This document shows, in pieces, positions 5,575 to 7,969 of a stretch of 7,969 bases of DNA. Source of the DNA: Candidatus Acetothermia bacterium (GTDB lineage: Bacteria; Bipolaricaulota; Bipolaricaulia; Bipolaricaulales; Bipolaricaulaceae); contig PUMK01000018.1 of NCBI GenBank assembly GCA_003551325.1, positions 1 through 7,969 of the forward strand, read 5' to 3'. Numbering within the stretch: position 1 is the stretch's first letter; every line of letters begins with the position of its first letter. The translations under genes and the position numbers were made by a program. The notes below the pieces were generated by a model that saw only the letters and a program-made list of their open reading frames with translations, made no database searches and had not been told where the DNA came from.

Positions 5575-6387
5575 ATCATAGCAGCTTCTCAAGAAACTGA
5601 ACACGCCAGTTGGTTCCGGTAGCCCTATATTGAAGAACTGCGCAACCCGTAATCCGTAGTATGTGGCGCAGATAGACGGCTCATCCATCTCGTCGACATC
5701 ACAATACCCGCCGATGTATGCAGATTCAGTGTCAAGCTCGGGCAGCAATTCAAACACGGGGCGCTCCTTCAGTCGACGCTCCAGAGCCCAAGCAACCCTT
5801 CTCTCCAAACCCTCCCCGACCAACTTGGAAAGATGCGAACGATCGAGTCCCAAGTTCATCAGTACCCGAATTGCGCTATAGGTAGAGGAAAGGCTCCCTG
5901 TTCGACTTGCAATGCGGTCCCGGAACAACCCGCTTTTCTCAGTCCAGTGCTGCGATATGAAACGGCCAACCGCGTGTACATCTAGGTCAAGATGTTGATG
6001 CATCTGAGCACTAAGATCGGTTGGAAGGTCAGCATCGCGGTCTTCTGGAGAGGCCAAGGACTTCAGAATAGACATGGCGCAGATCGTTCCGTAAACGCTG
6101 GCCTCTCCGTGTGGTTCCACTGCGAAACCAGTGCCACCTTCAGTAGTGCGCTTTAGGCATTGTGTAAGAAGCGAATACAGGCCTTCGACAGCAGTGGTGC
6201 TGAGGAAGGCTCCTCCACGCATGATCTGAATCCGATGGAGGGTATCCAGGGCTGCGGAAGTCGCGTCCAGCGTTGGCCCAATAACCCAATTCCGCATGTA
6301 CTCAACAAACGGCGAGTCAAAAGCAAGCAACCGGGTGTCAGGCTGCCGGACGGCAAGCAATAACTCTACAGGCACATTACTGCTCAA
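5572..6387 (-). CDS. Alpha/alpha-toroid protein (prenyltransferase/terpene-cyclase-like repeats), first open frame
   Basis: 271 residues ending at the in-frame TGA. Repeats of the type glycine-aromatic, a polar turn, then Ser/Thr-x-Tyr-x-x-hydrophobic helix are visible at about 85-111 (TGFAVEP, VYGTICAMSIL), 152-181 (GLFRDR, SSTYSAIRVLMNLG) and 224-256 (YIGGYCDVDE, CATYYGLRVAQFFNIG), with a degenerate one at about 34-55. With the two after the TGA that makes six, the number of helical hairpins in a closed alpha/alpha toroid. The catalytic zinc set of protein prenyltransferase beta subunits (DxC plus His) and the DxDD or DCTAE motifs of terpene cyclases are not seen, so a binding or inhibitor role is as likely as catalysis. 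The start is TTG at 6387-6385: a TAG lies seven codons upstream in frame, GAGG stands 5 bases before it, and a GTG four codons further in is the alternative. Confidence 0.6.
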   Translation of the reverse strand: MSSNVPVELLLAVRQPDTRLLAFDSPFVEYMRNWVIGPTLDATSAALDTLHRIQIMRGGAFLSTTAVEGLYSLLTQCLKRTTEGGTGFAVEPHGEASVYGTICAMSILKSLASPEDRDADLPTDLSAQMHQHLDLDVHAVGRFISQHWTEKSGLFRDRIASRTGSLSSTYSAIRVLMNLGLDRSHLSKLVGEGLERRVAWALERRLKERPVFELLPELDTESAYIGGYCDVDEMDEPSICATYYGLRVAQFFNIGLPEPTGVFSFLRSCYD

Positions 6388-6405
6388 ACAGACCTCGCTC
6401 CAGCA

Positions 6406-6540
6406 CTAACCAGAAAGCCCAGCATTCTCCAACAGTCCCTCAACACACACCACATTTAGACCAGGAAGCAGTATACTCCGTGCGGAGCAAGTGGTGCAAC
6501 TTGCACTAGTTCGCACACAGGGAGCCGAGCTGTGACTCAT
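6406..6540 (-). CDS. Possible 44-residue Cys/Ser/Thr-rich peptide or leader
   Basis: An ATG at 6540-6538 follows a strong ribosome site (GGAGG at 6554-6550, 9 bases away) and opens 44 codons ending in TAG at 6408-6406. The peptide has four cysteines (8, 15, 18, 32), a CTTC pair, and many Ser/Thr in the first half; the second half is hydrophobic (ILLPGLNVVCVEGLL, 23-37). It has no clear signal peptide or known domain. The TAG is 18 bases before the TTG of the toroid gene and in the same frame. It could be a peptide substrate of the island's proteins, a regulatory leader, a degraded N-terminus, or chance. A candidate promoter lies within it, which competes with the coding reading. Confidence 0.3.
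   Translation of the reverse strand: MSHSSAPCVRTSASCTTCSARSILLPGLNVVCVEGLLENAGLSG
6470..6499 (-). promoter_or_regulatory. Candidate promoter of the toroid operon
   Basis: TTGCAC (6499-6494; 3 of 6 matches) lies 18 bases before TATACT (6475-6470; 5 of 6 matches) on the minus strand. Transcription would begin near 6463, giving a leader of about 75 bases before the TTG at 6387. The -10 sits in the palindrome AGTATACT (6470-6477). The -10 is good but the -35 is poor, and the box falls inside the possible 44-codon peptide, so only one of the two may be functional. Confidence 0.3.
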
Positions 6541-6872
6541 GGTGCTCTCCCTCCATTCCCCATACGAATCTCGCACGGGAGACTCGGGCAACCCTCATGT
6601 TCCCCTGAACCTGAACCGCCCCGGGTCTGCCAGATAGTGATTCTCTTAAGACGATGATTCTGTGGACAGAGGCATCAATTACCCTCCAGTGGGTGACCCA
6701 CGCACCAGGGTGATGGGGGCTGGCCTACCGGTGTCGCCAGGAGGGCAGCGAGAGGAAGATGCGACGCTCAGCGTCTACACTGACAGTACGGGGAGGAACT
6801 TCCCTCCTGGAGCCGGGGAATGGCAGTCATATGGGCGACCGACAGGGCGAGGCATCGACTTCAAGCAAGGCT
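6541..6872. other. 332-base gap with a series of short hairpins, no supported gene
   Basis: Lies between the end of the ABC exporter and the start of the island. No reading frame here looks like a real protein. Five inverted repeats follow one another: TCTGT-GG-ACAGA (6659-6670), a compound hairpin (6678-6714), CTGGC/GCCAG with an 11-base loop (6720-6740), GACGCT-C-AGCGTC (6763-6775), and GGAGG/CCTCC with a 6-base loop (6792-6807). None is followed by a T-run on either strand, so none is a standard intrinsic terminator. A factor-dependent 3' end for the exporter transcript, a structured small RNA, or the scar of an insertion are all possible. Confidence 0.4.
6678..6714. repeat. Compound hairpin
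   Basis: Outer arms ATTACCCT (6678-6685) and AGGGTGAT (6707-6714), inner arms GTGGG (6689-6693) and CCCAC (6697-6701) around a TGA loop, with internal loops of 3 and 5 bases. In plus-strand RNA the outer arms pair over eight positions with one G-U wobble; in minus-strand RNA the same position is an A-C mismatch, which mildly favours a plus-strand transcript. CATCA/TGATG (6673-6677 and 6711-6715) is an alternative outer pairing. Confidence 0.45.
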
Positions 6873-7969
6873 CTAGGCGTACCCTTCGGCCATCTTCCTG
6901 AACGTTTCCGATTGCTCAACGAGTTCATCGTACGTCCCCTGGGCGGCGATGCGGCCGTGCTCGAGGAGGTACACAGTGTCGCAGCCGCGCACGGTGGCCA
7001 GGCGGTGGGCGATGATGATAAGGGTCTTGGTGCGGGCGACGTTTTCGATGGCCTGGAACACGGCGGCTTCGGTGGTGCCGTCGAGGGCGCTGGTCGCCTC
7101 GTCGAGGACGAGCACCTGGGGGTCGTGATACAGGGCGCGGGCGATGCCGATGCGTTGGCGCTCGCCGCCGCTCAGGCGCACACCGCGCTCGCCGACGATG
7201 GTGTCGTAGCCTTTGGGAAGCTCGGTTTCGATGAACTTGTGGATGTTGGCGATCTTCGCGGCGCGTTCTACGGCTTGCATGTCGATCTTGTCTTTGGGGA
7301 CAGCGAAGGCGATGTTGGCGGCCACGGTGTCGTCGGTCAGGTAGATGTCCTGGGGGACGTAGCCCAGGTTCCGTTGCCAGCGGGGGAGGAGCTCGTCGGT
7401 GATCTCCTGGTCGTCGACGTACAGGGCGCCTTCCTGGGGGCGGAGGAGGCCGAGGATGAGGTCGGCGACGGTGGTCTTGCCAGCGCCGGTGCGGCCCACC
7501 AGGGCGATGGAGCTTCCCATGGGGACGGAGAGAGCGATGTCCTCGACGGCCGGGGCTTGGGCTTCCGGGTAGTGGAAGGTGACGTTGCGGAGCTCGAGGG
7601 CCTGTTCCATGCGCAGGGGTTCCAGGGCTGAGCTGCGGGGCACCGACTCCGTCGCACCGTGGAGATCATCGAACAGGGTGTCCAGCACGGCTTGGTTGAA
7701 GCGCACCTGGGACATCCCGGCGAACACACGCTGCAGGGCGGGCATCAGGCGGTAGCCTGCGAAGGCGTACAGGCCCATCAGCGGGAGCACCTGGCCGAGG
7801 TGCTGCCGGGTGGCGAGGAGATAAAGAACGATGACCAAGATTCCGCCGAAGGCTACGGTCTCCAAGGCGTAGCGGGGAATGTGGCTGATGACCTGGCGGC
7901 TGGCCATGGTCGAGGAGAAGCGGTACGAAGCAGGGGAGAAGACATCAAGGATCTCCCGCTCCCGGCCGA
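6873..7969 (-). CDS. ABC exporter, PglK-type lipid-linked oligosaccharide flippase family (5' end beyond window)
   Basis: C-terminal 364 residues of a fused permease-ATPase ABC exporter (family about 570-620), which by family and context may move a lipid-linked glycan across the inner membrane. The frame is open to the right edge, so an ATG at 7907 is not the start: the residues before it (GREREILDVFSP) continue the permease domain. Seen, numbering from the first full codon: the end of the transmembrane domain with hydrophobic helices at about 36-52 and 59-72, including a YRLMPALQR segment typical of PglK-like exporters; Walker A GRTGAGKT 158-165; Q-loop Gln206; signature LSGGE 265-269; Walker B VLVLDE 285-290; H-loop His321. 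All ATPase motifs are intact. Ends with TAG at 6875-6873. Drug or lipid A export is an alternative, but the neighbouring sugar-nucleotide genes favour a glycan. Confidence 0.88.
   Translation of the reverse strand, partial: GREREILDVFSPASYRFSSTMASRQVISHIPRYALETVAFGGILVIVLYLLATRQHLGQVLPLMGLYAFAGYRLMPALQRVFAGMSQVRFNQAVLDTLFDDLHGATESVPRSSALEPLRMEQALELRNVTFHYPEAQAPAVEDIALSVPMGSSIALVGRTGAGKTTVADLILGLLRPQEGALYVDDQEITDELLPRWQRNLGYVPQDIYLTDDTVAANIAFAVPKDKIDMQAVERAAKIANIHKFIETELPKGYDTIVGERGVRLSGGERQRIGIARALYHDPQVLVLDEATSALDGTTEAAVFQAIENVARTKTLIIIAHRLATVRGCDTVYLLEHGRIAAQGTYDELVEQSETFRKMAEGYA

Noticed and set aside
5520..5575. tRNA D-arm-like string TTTAGCTCAGTGG on the minus strand near 5560-5548
   Set aside because: No matching acceptor stem, anticodon arm or TPsiC arm (GTTCGAATC-like) follows at the right distance, and it lies within a reading frame that continues on both sides.
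6662..6901. 79-codon plus-strand open frame in the gap
   Set aside because: Its 3' end runs into the exporter gene on the other strand, it covers the hairpins, has no ribosome site I can see, and its composition (Gly/Pro/Arg-rich) is that of a chance frame in GC-rich DNA.
1..7969. CRISPR array, rRNA, or complete insertion sequence
   Set aside because: No regularly spaced repeats, no rRNA-like conserved segments and no transposase motifs were seen on either strand.

Overview
This is a bacterial stretch with every supportable gene on the minus strand, so genes read from high to low coordinates. Coding of the flanks is GC-rich (hand counts: 42/60 G+C at 2401-2460, 45/60 at 7141-7200). GTG and TTG starts occur and genes repeatedly overlap by ATGA or TTGA. 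The gene set suits a GC-rich environmental bacterium; a MazF-like/DUF2281 pair is common in groups such as Chloroflexota and Armatimonadota, but I cannot fix the phylum from the window.

Layout, in transcription order: (i) 7969-6873, the C-terminal part of an ABC exporter of the lipid-linked-oligosaccharide flippase type, running off the right edge. (ii) 6872-6541, a gap without a convincing gene but with a run of short hairpins. (iii) 6540-3642, a lower-GC island (28/60 at both 3841-3900 and 5821-5880) of unfamiliar genes: a possible 44-residue Cys/Ser/Thr-rich peptide, an alpha/alpha-toroid protein with prenyltransferase/terpene-cyclase-like repeats split by a single in-frame TGA into two open frames, a small three-helix membrane protein, and a two-CxxC zinc-site protein. 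From the toroid to the zinc protein the genes overlap by 4 bases. (iv) 3641-3436, an intergenic region with a candidate promoter and a perfect palindrome. (v) 3435-570, three overlapping genes for a UDP-GlcNAc-derived uronic acid (WbpA-, WbpB- and WbpD-like). (vi) 569-1, a MazF/PemK-like toxin with its DUF2281-type antitoxin, the toxin cut by the left edge.

WbpA oxidises UDP-GlcNAc at C6, WbpB at C3, and WbpD N-acetylates the 3-amino group, giving UDP-diNAc-glucuronate for a surface glycan. The aminotransferase between WbpB and WbpD (WbpE) is absent from the window. The ABC exporter fits the same surface-glycan locus. The island between them looks inserted and is the least explained part. Its most notable feature is the TGA at 5572-5574: three repeats and part of a fourth lie before it, the rest after, and six toroid repeats are complete only if the two frames are read as one.
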